The position numbers and the translations under genes were made by a program. This document shows positions 45,242 through 54,584 of a stretch of DNA of 64,000 bases, piece after piece. Under the pieces are notes generated by a model, which saw only the letters and a list, made by a program, of their open reading frames with translations, had not been told where the DNA came from and did not search any database. The number at the start of each line of letters is the position of its first letter. The stretch's first letter is position 1. Source of the DNA: Novipirellula artificiosorum (GTDB taxonomy: Bacteria; Planctomycetota; Planctomycetia; Pirellulales; Pirellulaceae); the NCBI RefSeq assembly GCF_007860135.1, contig NZ_SJPV01000001.1, forward strand, positions 688,236 to 752,235, written 5' to 3'.

Positions 45242-45337
45242 ATGCTGCGATCGTGGAACGGTTTTCGCCGATTCGCTGAAACCGCGATATGCACCCAAGA
45301 GAATCTCGCTTTGCGAAAGGTTTTTCAGATAAATTGA
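45242..45337 (+). CDS. Short ORF (31 codons) behind the palindrome
   Basis: A 31-residue frame starts at ATG 45242, eight bases after a GGAG ribosome-binding site and about 25 bases after the palindrome. The product is basic in its N-terminal half (LRSWNGFRRF) and has no recognised family. It may be a real small protein, a leader, or the 5' stub of a gene now deleted; the decayed gene begins 51 bases further on. Confidence 0.35.
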   Translation: MLRSWNGFRRFAETAICTQENLALRKVFQIN

Positions 45338-45388
45338 GCATTCTGCTGCATCCGTTGTTTGGATGCCTCGTTTCGCTAGGATTCGATA

Positions 45389-46525
45389 ATGAACCACATG
45401 AAGCTGCCATTGATCGCCGTACTCTTCGCGTTAACCAGTTACCCTGCGGTCGCGAGCGAACCATGGGTCCAAGCCATTCCACACGAATTGACCGGCAAGG
45501 TTCAAATCGGCGATCAGTCGTTGCTGGGATGCTTGTCGATGCCAAGGCGATCGCGGCGATTCCCGATATGAAGTAGATGGTGTCACGTGAGCTGATGGGC
45601 GTTGAGGGATTGAACGCGGAACAAACCGAAGCGATCAAGGATTTGATCGATGAAGACTACCTGTTCTACTGGCTGATGCAGCGAGCGAAGAATACAGCGT
45701 CAACGGATGACAGGCTGGATCTGTTTGGCGAAGCGATGGTGCTAGTCGAGAAGCAGTCGGGCGATGACGCATTGTGCAACATCGGTCGACTGGCGATCGA
45801 GCTGCTGAAGATCGGCGAGCAGGAAACGGCCGAGCAGTTGCTGGTCGATGCCTACCGCGACCACAGCAAACTGCAACGCATTTTGGACGAAGGCAAACGC
45901 GAAAAGACCGCCGGCGTGGCCAGGATTTACCTGCCGGTCTACGCGATGGTCCAGCCCGAGCGAGCGATGGAACTGATTCGCTTGACCGCGTTCCCCGACG
46001 AAGGCAGACTTCTTTTTAGATCTGGCCAGAAATTCAAGCGCGAATCGGGAAACGAAGGCACGTTTGGCTCGTCAGGCACTGGAGATTCTCAAGCAAGGCG
46101 ATGAGCGGCGCGGCGGCTTGGTCGCGGGGCATTGGTTGCTTCAGCACGCCGACGAAGTAGCGGCGTGGGATCCTCGTTTGGCCGAAGACTATCGGTTCGA
46201 GGCGTTTTGGGTAGAAAAGGAATCGAACTTGATTACTCCCTTTCCACACGTGTCGAAGGTGGCACAGTATTTTGCGTCGACGGATGCCGAGGTCGCTCAC
46301 GCCTTGATCGAACCCTGTTTCGACGATTGGTCGTGGCTGTTCGGACAGCGGGATAGTGAAGTGATGTTCTCGAACAATAATCCATTGCATGCCGCTGCGG
46401 CAATCGACCACCCGTGGACGATTGCGCTCGTAGACGATCTATTTAAGCGACATTTGAGTGACAGGCCGTCGCGAAAATTGCAGACGGTCAGCGGCGTGAT
46501 TCGTTCGCTGACGAAAGAAGACTAG
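45389..46525 (+). pseudogene. Decayed gene for a secreted helical-repeat protein
   Basis: Three plus-strand pieces look like parts of one protein. The first (from ATG 45389) has a signal peptide ending in Val-Ala-Ser. Around 45530 the frame shifts; in the new frame a TAG stop interrupts at 45574-45576. The piece from 45577 is helical and TPR-like (IGRLAIELLKIGEQETAEQLL) until about 46020-46070, where another shift moves the reading into the frame that ends at 46525 (DPRLAEDYRFEAFWV onwards). Two frameshifts and one in-frame stop make an intact product unlikely. I do not recognise the parent family; secreted helical-repeat proteins of unknown role are common in planctomycetes. Confidence 0.7.
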
Positions 46526-46660
46526 GGCGGCGAACGCTGGAAAAACTTTGCCTTGTGTATCTACACGTGATTGCCAACAACCACTTTGATCCTTTCGGGA
46601 TCAATCGACTGCCGCGCCAACAACCACGACTGCAACCCTAACAACGAAATAGAACACCCC

Positions 46661-47728
46661 GTGTCCGACAACGTTATTTTCCGCCCTGCCCTTTCGCAGA
46701 TGCTTCCCTATACGCCGGGTGAACAACCGGCTCCGGGTAAGACCGTCAAACTGAATACAAACGAGAATCCGTATCCCCCGAATCCAACCGTCGTCGCTGC
46801 GATCCAAAATGCTGCAACAGGTGCGCTCAACCGATACCCTGATCCTGTTGCAACCGCTTTCCGCCGAGCAGCGGCCGAGGCATTGGGCCTTCCGGGGCCA
46901 GAGTGGATTTTGGCGGGCAACGGCAGCGATGAAATTCTTACGATTCTCGTACGAGGCTTTGTTGGTGAGAATCAAAAATTGCGTCTGCCCTACCCCAGCT
47001 ATATTCTGTATCGCACTTTAGCTGACATCCAAGGAGCGACGTGGGAACAAGTCGCGTTTGAGGACGGATGGAAATTGCCGGCCGCGTTTGGAAACACGCC
47101 CGACGATGTTCGTTTGGTGTTTCTGCCCAACCCGAACAGCCCAAGCGGCACGGTGCTGTCACTTGAAGAGGTCGAATCCCTTGCGGCCCAGATGACTTGT
47201 CCGTTGGTCGTTGATGAGGCTTACGCCGATTTTTCCGGTGCCAACTGCATTGATCTGGTCAAAAAACACGAGAATATTCTCGTCACACGAACGCTCAGCA
47301 AGTCTTATGGATTGGCGGGCTTGCGCTTCGGATTTTTGATTGCCCAGCCTCATGTTGTTTCAGAATTGGCAAAGATCAAGGATAGCTACAACTGCGACAT
47401 GCTTTCGATTGCCGCGGCAACCGCAGCGATTTCCGACAAGACATGGCTTGGAGACGTGGTCGCGAAGATGAATGCGACGCGCGACCGGATGACGGATCGC
47501 TTGACGCAAATGGGCTTCGATGTCACTCCGTCCTACGCCAATTTCGTGTGGTGCACTCACCCAAGTGGTCAACATCATGCGATGTACGAATTCCTGAAGA
47601 ACAACCAAATCCTCGTCCGATACATGCAATTCCCCGATTGGGGCGATGGACTTCGGATCTCGGTCGGTACCGATGACCAAATCGACGCTTTGTTCATGCT
47701 GCTGGAAAGTCACCTAAAGAACCTATGA
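46661..47728 (+). CDS. hisC: Histidinol-phosphate aminotransferase
   Basis: The 355-residue PLP enzyme transaminates imidazole-acetol phosphate with glutamate in histidine synthesis. Motifs are KLNTNENPYPPNP, NPNSPSGT, VVDEAYADF and TRTLSKSYGLAGLRFG with the PLP lysine. The proposed start is GTG 46661, because family proteins begin about here (FRPALSQMLPYTPG) and the 30 upstream in-frame codons from TTG 46571 are unlike the family; no strong ribosome-binding site is visible for either. The stop codon overlaps hisB (ATGA). Confidence 0.94.
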   Translation: MSDNVIFRPALSQMLPYTPGEQPAPGKTVKLNTNENPYPPNPTVVAAIQNAATGALNRYPDPVATAFRRAAAEALGLPGPEWILAGNGSDEILTILVRGFVGENQKLRLPYPSYILYRTLADIQGATWEQVAFEDGWKLPAAFGNTPDDVRLVFLPNPNSPSGTVLSLEEVESLAAQMTCPLVVDEAYADFSGANCIDLVKKHENILVTRTLSKSYGLAGLRFGFLIAQPHVVSELAKIKDSYNCDMLSIAAATAAISDKTWLGDVVAKMNATRDRMTDRLTQMGFDVTPSYANFVWCTHPSGQHHAMYEFLKNNQILVRYMQFPDWGDGLRISVGTDDQIDALFMLLESHLKNL

Positions 47729-48312
47729 CACGCACCGCATCGATCGCTCGCAAGACGGGTGAAACCGACATCAAACTGACCCTCAACCTCGACGGCGACG
47801 GATCCGGTACGCGATCATCCGGCATCGGATTCCTCGACCACATGCTTGACCTACTGGCCAAGCACGCAATGATCGATCTCGATGTCAAAGCAATCGGTGA
47901 CTTGCACGTCGATGATCACCACACCGCCGAAGACATCGGCATTGCACTTGGTCAAGCCGTGCATGAAGCACTCGGCAATCGTGCAGGCATTCGACGCTAC
48001 GGTCACTTCACGTTGCCGATGGACGAGTGTTTGGTCACCGCAGCGGTGGACCTCGGTGGACGCTATGCCTTCGAGTACCAGGCTCCCATTGCAGCGGCGA
48101 AGATTGGCACGTTCGACAGTGAACTGGTCGAACACTTTTGGCAGTCGTTCGCTGCAAATTCGCACAGCAACCTGCACGTCGTGCTGCATCACGGTCGCAA
48201 CGCCCACCACATCGCCGAAGGCGTTTTCAAAGCCACGGCCCGAGCCATCCGAATGGCCGCCGAAAGCGATCCACGCAGCGACGCGATCCCGAGCACCAAG
48301 GGTGTGCTGTAA
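47725..48312 (+). CDS. hisB: Imidazoleglycerol-phosphate dehydratase
   Basis: The 195-residue enzyme dehydrates imidazole-glycerol phosphate to imidazole-acetol phosphate, the step before HisC. Family signatures are GIGFLDHMLD and DDHHTAEDIGIALGQA, both metal-binding, with a second copy of the pattern at NLHVVLHHGRNAHHIAE. It is the single-function dehydratase, without a HisB phosphatase domain. ATG 47725 overlaps the hisC stop by four bases, showing translational coupling in the order hisC-hisB. Confidence 0.97.
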   Translation: MTRTASIARKTGETDIKLTLNLDGDGSGTRSSGIGFLDHMLDLLAKHAMIDLDVKAIGDLHVDDHHTAEDIGIALGQAVHEALGNRAGIRRYGHFTLPMDECLVTAAVDLGGRYAFEYQAPIAAAKIGTFDSELVEHFWQSFAANSHSNLHVVLHHGRNAHHIAEGVFKATARAIRMAAESDPRSDAIPSTKGVL

Positions 48313-48542
48313 GGAAGCGACAGTAAAGCCCCCCGGGAGCACGTAGGCTGAACAAGAAAGTCGGACGTAGGTGTTGTCTAGCTGGACAGCGCACGTGATC
48401 CGCAGGGCTTCACGAACCATCAAGTGTTTTGTCAGCGTTTAACTAATGGGTTGGCCGTCGTGGACGAAGCCATGAGTCCTCTCGATCTGTTGCTATAATG
48501 GGGGCCAGTTGAGCCAGTTTGCGAAAAACAAGAGGTTTCCCG

Positions 48543-49118
48543 ATGTCAAACGTATTGGATATCCCAGAGGTGCGAGCCGCGGCGGTTCGATTGACGCCGG
48601 CTCAGTACCATCGACTTTATGAAATGGGAGTCCTTCCTGAAAAAACCGAGTTGTTATCCGGAATCGTGATAGAGAAAATGCCTAAATCTCCACTTCACAC
48701 CTGGATGGTCCTTTTTCTTCAAAAATGGCTCATCGCTACCGTTGGCAATGGTTTTCAAGTTCGTAAGGAAGACCCACTCACCTTATATGATTCCGAGCCC
48801 GAACCCGACATTTCGGTCGTTGCGGGAACGCCGGACGATTTTCGGCTCCAACATCCATCATCAGCGAAGTTGGTCATTGAAGTGGCTTTGAACAGCGAAG
48901 GGATGGATCGTCAAAAAGCCGAGATCTATGCAGCTGCGGGAATCGAGGAGTATTGGATGGTTCTGCCCAGCAGCAAGGCAATCGAAGTTTTTCGCGATTG
49001 TTCGGACGGCCGATATCAATCCTGTATCCGCTTCGACGAAGCATCGACCTTGTCACCTCTGCTGGCGCCCCATTCGCCGCTGCCGATCGGCGAGTTGTTT
49101 GCGAACACGACGGCTTGA
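48543..49118 (+). CDS. Uma2-family (DUF820) putative endonuclease
   Basis: The 191-residue protein has the PD-(D/E)xK-like arrangement of the Uma2 family: EPEPDISVV (catalytic Asp region) followed by KLVIEVALNSEGMDRQKAEIYAAAGIEEYWMV. The family is expanded in cyanobacteria and planctomycetes and is of unknown biological role. AGAGG lies eight bases before ATG 48543; a TTG at 48519 is open but weaker. It is flanked by hisB and the end of gatB with no obvious operon. It is a different member from the remnant at 32275-32502. Confidence 0.85.
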   Translation: MSNVLDIPEVRAAAVRLTPAQYHRLYEMGVLPEKTELLSGIVIEKMPKSPLHTWMVLFLQKWLIATVGNGFQVRKEDPLTLYDSEPEPDISVVAGTPDDFRLQHPSSAKLVIEVALNSEGMDRQKAEIYAAAGIEEYWMVLPSSKAIEVFRDCSDGRYQSCIRFDEASTLSPLLAPHSPLPIGELFANTTA

Positions 49119-49135
49119 TGTTTCGAGGAGCGTGT

Positions 49136-50602
49136 CTAACCAATCAACTTCAATAGTGTCTCGCGAACTTGCTGTGGGTTGGCGTTGGGGTTCTTCTTTT
49201 TGGCTTGCCCGATCAACGAACCCACCGCCTGGACCTTCCCGCTACGAACGTCTGCGACCACCGCCGGATTCGCATCAAGCAGTTCTTGGCACAACGCATC
49301 AATCTCACTGTTGTCGACCTGTTCGATTCCCAGCGACTGGATTGCTTGGTCAACTGTCGACTCATGGTCAAGCAAGTAGTTGAAAACGTCACGAGCTCTT
49401 GTGTTGTCCAGTTGCCCCTTTACAACGAGCTTCAGCAATTCACCGAGCCCGACGCTCGTGACGGGAAACGCATCGATCGAGAGTTCACGATCCTTTAGTG
49501 TTCTCATCACGTCTTGCTGGATCCATGAACTCGATCGCTTGGCATCGCCCGAAACCTCGGCGACTCGTTCAAAGTAGGCGATCATTGCGGGACCTTGGTT
49601 CACGATCACGTCGGCATCGTAAGGCTTCAAGTCGTGTTGACTTTGCAAACGCAAGTAGGTTGCACGTGGCAATTCGCCGAGCGACTGCCGCAACGCTTCG
49701 ACTCGTTCGGACGGAATTCGGACGGGCAACAAATCGGGATCGGGGAAATAACGGTAATCGGCCGACTCTTCCTTTTCTCGTTGGACAAACGTCCGCTGGT
49801 TGACATCATCCCAACCTCGAGTCGTTTTGGGGTTGTCTTCGATCGTCAATCCATCGTTTTCCCAATCAGCGTACTGACGTTCCACTTCATATTCCAACGC
49901 CCGTTCGACCGCGCGGAAGCTGTTCATGTTCTTCACTTCGACAATCGGCGTGGCAACTTTCTTGCCGTCAACATCGATGTGTAGATTGACGTTGGCATCG
50001 ACCCGTAAACTACCCTCCTGCATCTCGCAATCGGAAACGTCCAGATGAGTGAGGATCAACTTGAGTTGCGTGAGGTACTCCTTCACTTCCGCGGCCGACC
50101 GCAGATCGGGTTGACTGACAATTTCCAACAGTGGCGTACCGCAACGATTGAGATCGATCCGCGTATCGCTCTTGCCAGCGACCTCGTCGTGCATGCTCTT
50201 GCCCGCATCTTCTTCCAAATGAGCGCGGATGATCCCAATGTGACGCGTGCCATCGGGATCTGCCGGATCCGTGATCTCCAAATAGCCATCGGCACAAATG
50301 GGTAAATCGAACTGGCTGATTTGATATCCCTTCGGCAGATCGGGATAGAAATACTGTTTGCGGTCCCATTTGGTCATTGGTGGGATCGAACAATGGATGG
50401 CCAATCCCGCCCGAATGGCAAGTTCAATCGCGTGTTCGTTCATGACCGGCAGCGCCCCGGGGAGCCCGAGGCAGACGGGACAAACCTGCGTGTTCGGTGG
50501 CGCACCAAACGCAGCGCTACATCCACAGAACAGCTTGGTTTGCGTTTTTAATTGAACGTGGACCTCGAGTCCAATGATGGTCGTGACTTCGTGTGCTGTC
50601 AT
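49136..50602 (-). CDS. gatB: Aspartyl/glutamyl-tRNA amidotransferase subunit B
   Basis: GatB is the kinase/transamidase subunit that amidates Glu-tRNA(Gln) or Asp-tRNA(Asn). The N-terminus TIIGLEVHVQLKTQTKLFCGC, KQYFYPDLPKGYQISQFD and ADYRYFPDPDL are diagnostic, and the C-terminal 150 residues form the YqeY-like tRNA-binding region. The start overlaps the gatA stop by four bases, so translation is coupled in the order gatA-gatB. Normal length (488 residues). Confidence 0.97.
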   Translation of the reverse strand: MTAHEVTTIIGLEVHVQLKTQTKLFCGCSAAFGAPPNTQVCPVCLGLPGALPVMNEHAIELAIRAGLAIHCSIPPMTKWDRKQYFYPDLPKGYQISQFDLPICADGYLEITDPADPDGTRHIGIIRAHLEEDAGKSMHDEVAGKSDTRIDLNRCGTPLLEIVSQPDLRSAAEVKEYLTQLKLILTHLDVSDCEMQEGSLRVDANVNLHIDVDGKKVATPIVEVKNMNSFRAVERALEYEVERQYADWENDGLTIEDNPKTTRGWDDVNQRTFVQREKEESADYRYFPDPDLLPVRIPSERVEALRQSLGELPRATYLRLQSQHDLKPYDADVIVNQGPAMIAYFERVAEVSGDAKRSSSWIQQDVMRTLKDRELSIDAFPVTSVGLGELLKLVVKGQLDNTRARDVFNYLLDHESTVDQAIQSLGIEQVDNSEIDALCQELLDANPAVVADVRSGKVQAVGSLIGQAKKKNPNANPQQVRETLLKLIG

Positions 50603-52068
50603 GGTCGTTTGGTGTGGTAGTCGGTTACAGATTGGAACGCTCCGGCCGCAAACAGGAGTCGTGATTCCTCCAGCACAGGAGCTTGCAACTGGATGCCAAT
50701 GGGAAGTCCATGCTCATCGAAACCACCCGGCAGCGAGATTGCCGGAAGGCCCGCTAGGTTTGCACCGACGGTAAACAAGTCGCACAAGTACATCTGGATC
50801 GGATCATCCACCTTCTCGCCGATTCGAAACGCCGAAGAGGGGGTGACGGGACCAAGCAACAGATCGCACTGCGTGAACGCAGCGTCAAAATCGCCCTTAA
50901 TCAAGCGGCGAACTTTTAGGGCCTGGTTGTAATATTTGTCCGCGTAGCCTTCGCTCAACGCATACATGCCAACCATGATGCGACGTTTGACTTCCGCCCC
51001 AAATCCCTCTTCGCGGCTTCGACAGTAGGCGGAGACCAATGGTCCCTGTTCACTGTTGCTGTCGATCGACTCGGTGCGATGGCCGTAGTGGGCTCCTTCG
51101 TAGCGAGACAAGTTACTGCTGGCTTCACACGGAGCGATGACATAATAGGTGGGCACCCAATACTCGCTGTGGGGCAAATTCACTTCAACCAATTCCGCAC
51201 CACAACTGCGGAACACATCACCGGCGTGATGAACCGCCGCCAGAATGGCGTGATCGACCGCTTTGTTTTCCGAAGATTCTCGGAGGATACCGATCTTCAA
51301 TCCACGCAGGTCGGTCGTTTGCAGGATCTCACTGTAGTTGGGAACGCCTTGGTTGAGTGACGTTGAATCCCGCGGTTCAAACCCGGCGATCGACTCGAGC
51401 AAGAGCGCAACGTCGTCAACCGACCACGCGATTGGGCCGACTTGATCGAGGCTGCTGGCAAATGCGACCAATCCATATCGGCTCACTCGACCATAAGTCG
51501 GCTTGAGTCCTGTCACACCACAAAATGCTGCCGGTTGGCGGATCGACCCCCCGGTATCGCTGCCGAGACTCAACGGAACGTTGCCCGCAGCGACACACGC
51601 CGCCGCCCCGCCGCTACTGCCCCCCGGTGTACGATCGGTGTCCCAAGGGTTGCGCGTGACACCAAATGCACTGGTCTCCGTACTCGCGCCCATCGCGAAT
51701 TCGTCCATATTCGTTTTGCCAATCAGAACCGCATCCGCTTCGCGAAGCTTGTGGATCACGGTGGCATCATAAGGTGGCTGAAAGCCTTTCAGCATCCGCG
51801 AAGAACAGGTCGTCGGCATGTCGGCGGTACACAGCACATCCTTGACCGCGACGGGAATCCCGGCCAACGGACCAAGAGCTTCGCCCGCCAAACGTTTTGC
51901 ATCCACACGCCGCGCCGCGTCGACCGCCAATTCTGCGGCAACGTGCGTGAACGCATTGATTTGAGGGTCGGAGTGTTGGATGGCCGCGAGTGCTTGTTCA
52001 GTAATTTCGACGGCGGTCAGATCACCGCTTTCTTGCATTCGCAGCAATTCCTTCGCGGAATCGAGCAT
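50599..52068 (-). CDS. gatA: Aspartyl/glutamyl-tRNA amidotransferase subunit A
   Basis: GatA is the amidase-signature subunit supplying ammonia from glutamine. The Ser-cisSer-Lys triad lies in VAVKDVLC (Lys), GSSGGAAACVAAG and LGSDTGGSIRQPA (serines). 489 residues from ATG 52068, normal for the family; the open frame continues upstream without conserved sequence, with an alternative GTG at 52077. No gatC gene is adjacent in this window; the third subunit is presumably encoded elsewhere. Confidence 0.96.
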   Translation of the reverse strand: MLDSAKELLRMQESGDLTAVEITEQALAAIQHSDPQINAFTHVAAELAVDAARRVDAKRLAGEALGPLAGIPVAVKDVLCTADMPTTCSSRMLKGFQPPYDATVIHKLREADAVLIGKTNMDEFAMGASTETSAFGVTRNPWDTDRTPGGSSGGAAACVAAGNVPLSLGSDTGGSIRQPAAFCGVTGLKPTYGRVSRYGLVAFASSLDQVGPIAWSVDDVALLLESIAGFEPRDSTSLNQGVPNYSEILQTTDLRGLKIGILRESSENKAVDHAILAAVHHAGDVFRSCGAELVEVNLPHSEYWVPTYYVIAPCEASSNLSRYEGAHYGHRTESIDSNSEQGPLVSAYCRSREEGFGAEVKRRIMVGMYALSEGYADKYYNQALKVRRLIKGDFDAAFTQCDLLLGPVTPSSAFRIGEKVDDPIQMYLCDLFTVGANLAGLPAISLPGGFDEHGLPIGIQLQAPVLEESRLLFAAGAFQSVTDYHTKRP

Positions 52069-52155
52069 GGTGGACACGCAGGGTGCGAGTAGGGAACGAT
52101 CATGGACAGCCCCAATTATTGAAGATTGCCCGCCCATCGCCTACCGGGCATGAAT

Positions 52156-52206
52156 CCAGCGACCAACGGGAGCGGGCCAAAGCCACGACGAGCGGCCGTG
52201 CCGCCC
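52156..52206. repeat. Dispersed copy of part of the 20.8-kb repeat
   Basis: A 22-base stretch at 52156-52177 is identical to 20810-20831 and 20921-20942 in the tandem repeat, followed by a diverged copy of its end (CGGCCGTGCCGCCCTA). It lies between gatA and the 3' end of the histidine kinase gene. Confidence 0.75.
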
Positions 52207-53447
52207 TAAGGGATCCGCAACGAAATCGTTGCGACACAGCCGATCGGACCACCCGCAAGTGTGATGTCGGCATGGTGCAACTTGGCGATTCGGTAGGCTC
52301 GGCAGAGCCCGAGTCCTAAGCCTCGTCCCGCTTCGCGACCACTAAAGTAGGGATCGAATGCATGCTCGCGAGCGTGACCCAATAGTCCCGGCCCGCTGTC
52401 AGCAACATGAATCAGCGCAGATTCGTTGTCGCGGACGACGGAAACCACGATCGTTCCCTCCGCCCCAATCGCCTCGATCGAATTTCGCAACAAGACTCGC
52501 AACGCCTCTCCAACCATCTCACCGTCGATGTTCGCCGAGAATGCATCCGACGAGGTTTCGGTTTCGAGCCGGATCGAAAGCTGCTTTGCTTCGTCGACAA
52601 ACTCCGAGGCGACTTCAGCGATCAATTCATTCAAGTCCCATTGGGCAATCCGAGGTTCGGGTGGATTCGCATAGAACATCAAATCGGCGATCATCTCGTG
52701 AGCTCGATAGACTTGATCGACGATCTTCTGCAACACTTGCCGTCTGCGTGGTTCGACTTCGTCACGCTGCAATTGCTGAGCTCGCGATGAAATATTTGCC
52801 AGCGGATTGTTGATCTCGTGGCTCAAGCCATAAGCAAGTTGTTTTAGCGCGGCGAGCTTGCTTTTGTGCAATCGTCGATCAAACGAACGTTCGATGCACT
52901 CCAGATGCTGCATTCGGCGGGCAAGTTGTTGTAGCATGTCCGGCGAGCTCTCACCGTCGGGCCGATTGATTCGCCAATCATCCCATGAGACTCGCGCCCA
53001 TTGCTGTCGCCAAACCTCAGGCACCGCTGGCCCAGTCACCTCTAACCATCGATGGGCTTCGTCGATCCAACGACTCGGTGGCAACGTTTTGTGGTATCCG
53101 TGAAGCTCACTCCAACGGTGTTGCATCGGACGTGAAATCTCAGGAGCACCAAGAAACGCATCACCACCGGCCAGCAGACCGCAAGCGTTTTCCGCGAGCC
53201 AACTCGCCAGTTCCGTCAACGTCGCATCGCGTCCCGGGTACGAAATCGCTGCAAACAAAAACAGCGGCGGGTCCTCGCGGAAGCACGAAACCGTTCTAGC
53301 GACCGTCGATGACGTCGCATCGGTTCGACTTGTGGCACCACGATGCTCGCTGCGCAACAGCAGACCCGCGAGCGTTTCCGTGGCGTCATGCGATCTCGGT
53401 AGCCACCATCGGTATGATCCGAAGCGCAGGCATGGAAGCAAACGCAT
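52206..53447 (-). CDS. Histidine kinase
   Basis: The 413-residue protein has an N-terminal region (1-170) without a recognised sensor domain or membrane segment, then a dimerisation domain with phosphoacceptor His 210 (GLSHEINNPLANI) and an ATPase domain with NSIEAIG (N box), DSGPGLLG (G1) and GRGLGLGLCRAY (G2). It should be a cytoplasmic kinase signalling to the response regulator encoded 38 bases upstream. ATG 53447 is preferred over 53456 because AGGA lies eight bases before it. Confidence 0.88.
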   Translation of the reverse strand: MRLLPCLRFGSYRWWLPRSHDATETLAGLLLRSEHRGATSRTDATSSTVARTVSCFREDPPLFLFAAISYPGRDATLTELASWLAENACGLLAGGDAFLGAPEISRPMQHRWSELHGYHKTLPPSRWIDEAHRWLEVTGPAVPEVWRQQWARVSWDDWRINRPDGESSPDMLQQLARRMQHLECIERSFDRRLHKSKLAALKQLAYGLSHEINNPLANISSRAQQLQRDEVEPRRRQVLQKIVDQVYRAHEMIADLMFYANPPEPRIAQWDLNELIAEVASEFVDEAKQLSIRLETETSSDAFSANIDGEMVGEALRVLLRNSIEAIGAEGTIVVSVVRDNESALIHVADSGPGLLGHAREHAFDPYFSGREAGRGLGLGLCRAYRIAKLHHADITLAGGPIGCVATISLRIP

Positions 53448-53485
53448 CGCAATCATCCTTTGGGCAGCAAGGGTGCTCAGTGGAC

Positions 53486-54073
53486 CTAACCAACGACACC
53501 ACGTTCAATTTCAAGCAACTCACACGACCGGTTGATCAACTCTTCGACTGCAAACGGTTTTTGCATAAAATCGTTTGCACCAGCCGCCTTCAAGCCGTCA
53601 ACCTTGTTGTGCTCGACCATCCCCGATATGCACAAAATCTTGACCATATCCAAGGACGGATCGCTGCGGACACGTTGGCAAACTTCCTTGCCGTTGATGT
53701 CGGGAAGCATCACATCAAGAATGACCAAGTCGGGACGAAACTCTTTGACACCCATTCCAGCGTCAAACCCATTGTTCGCCGTGCGAATGTCAAACCGACC
53801 GTCGCGCTCAAAACCGTCACTGATCAATTCAACCAAGTCTTGGTCATCGTCAACAATCAGCAGCTTCTTCTTACCACTTTCAAGTGCATCGGTCGGAATC
53901 CCGTTGTCCCGCATGAACAAATAAAGCTGTTCACGAGGAATTCGGCGGAACTTGCTGCCAGGGACACGAAACCCCTTCAGCGACCCGTTGTCGAAACACC
54001 GGATAATTGTCTGCTGGCTGACCTTACAAATCTTGGCCGCTTCGCCTGTTGTAAAAACCGTTTTATTGGTCAT
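53486..54073 (-). CDS. Response regulator with N-terminal excisionase-type helix-turn-helix
   Basis: The 195-residue protein begins with a MerR/excisionase-like DNA-binding domain (about 4-55; FTTGEAAKICKVSQQTIIRCFDNGSLKG-type, RVPGSKFRRIPREQLYLFM), then a receiver domain (about 68-190) with acidic pocket Asp 75-77, phosphoacceptor Asp 120 (VILDVMLPD) and conserved Lys in FMQKPF. The usual order is receiver first, output last; here it is reversed. It probably binds DNA in response to phosphorylation by the downstream histidine kinase. ATG 54073 is the family-like start; the open upstream codons are not similar to the domain. The peptide in brackets is abbreviated by pattern only. Confidence 0.86.
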   Translation of the reverse strand: MTNKTVFTTGEAAKICKVSQQTIIRCFDNGSLKGFRVPGSKFRRIPREQLYLFMRDNGIPTDALESGKKKLLIVDDDQDLVELISDGFERDGRFDIRTANNGFDAGMGVKEFRPDLVILDVMLPDINGKEVCQRVRSDPSLDMVKILCISGMVEHNKVDGLKAAGANDFMQKPFAVEELINRSCELLEIERGVVG

Positions 54074-54195
54074 GGCGGAAACCATCCTCCCTGCATGACT
54101 AGCCGTTACCAAATGGATACTGTGCCCTTCGCAGAAACACCCACGTCAAAAACAACGCAGGCCTCTCCGCTCACGACAGACGTTGAGGTGAAAAA

Positions 54196-54216
54196 TGCTA
54201 GCAAAACCTGCTAGTG
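54196..54216. promoter_or_regulatory. Short inverted repeat upstream of the response regulator
   Basis: CTAGCA and TGCTAG form a perfect 6-base inverted repeat around five bases (54198-54214), and TGCTAGCA at 54196-54203 is itself palindromic. It is about 120 bases before the response regulator start, in a 259-base intergenic stretch. It could be an autoregulatory operator; unproven. A related CTAG-C-ATTTTACTG string recurs near 54324. Confidence 0.4.
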
Positions 54217-54332
54217 AGATTTTACTGGCTTGGGTCGGATGGTAGCTCATGCGATCCGATGCACTGGCTTCTCCAACCATTCACCGCCGGTCTTGTCTTA
54301 GCAAACTTCCCGTTCTACCGCACTAGCACATT

Positions 54333-54548
54333 TTACTGAAAAACTGCGCGAAGAACGCAAGCGGCAAGAAACTCCGAGTCTCCCTGCTTTGCCAAGCTTG
54401 CCTCACTGACGAATTCTATCGAATCCACACCGTAGGTCAAGATCGGTTTATTCCTCTTAAACCGCCTATCCACTAACAGCCGATGGCCTATCGCCCGAAA
54501 GAGTGTTGGTTTTCCTTCGATCATGAAATCGCGGCCATTCACATCCAA
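54333..54548 (-). CDS. Possible small protein downstream of the VWA operon
   Basis: A 71-residue frame starts at ATG 54548 with AAGGA eight bases upstream, 36 bases after the stop of the VWA gene and in the same orientation. Its sequence (MDVNGRDFMIEGKP onwards) does not match a family I know and has no signal peptide. The good ribosome-binding site and spacing favour a real gene, but it may be spurious. Confidence 0.4.
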   Translation of the reverse strand: MDVNGRDFMIEGKPTLFRAIGHRLLVDRRFKRNKPILTYGVDSIEFVSEASLAKQGDSEFLAACVLRAVFQ

Positions 54549-54584
54549 GCGATCCTTTTGCCTCGGACTCGTTTGCAGCCGTGA

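Noticed and set aside
49136..52068. Complete gatCAB operon
   Set aside because: Only gatA and gatB are present; no frame resembling gatC was found upstream or downstream.
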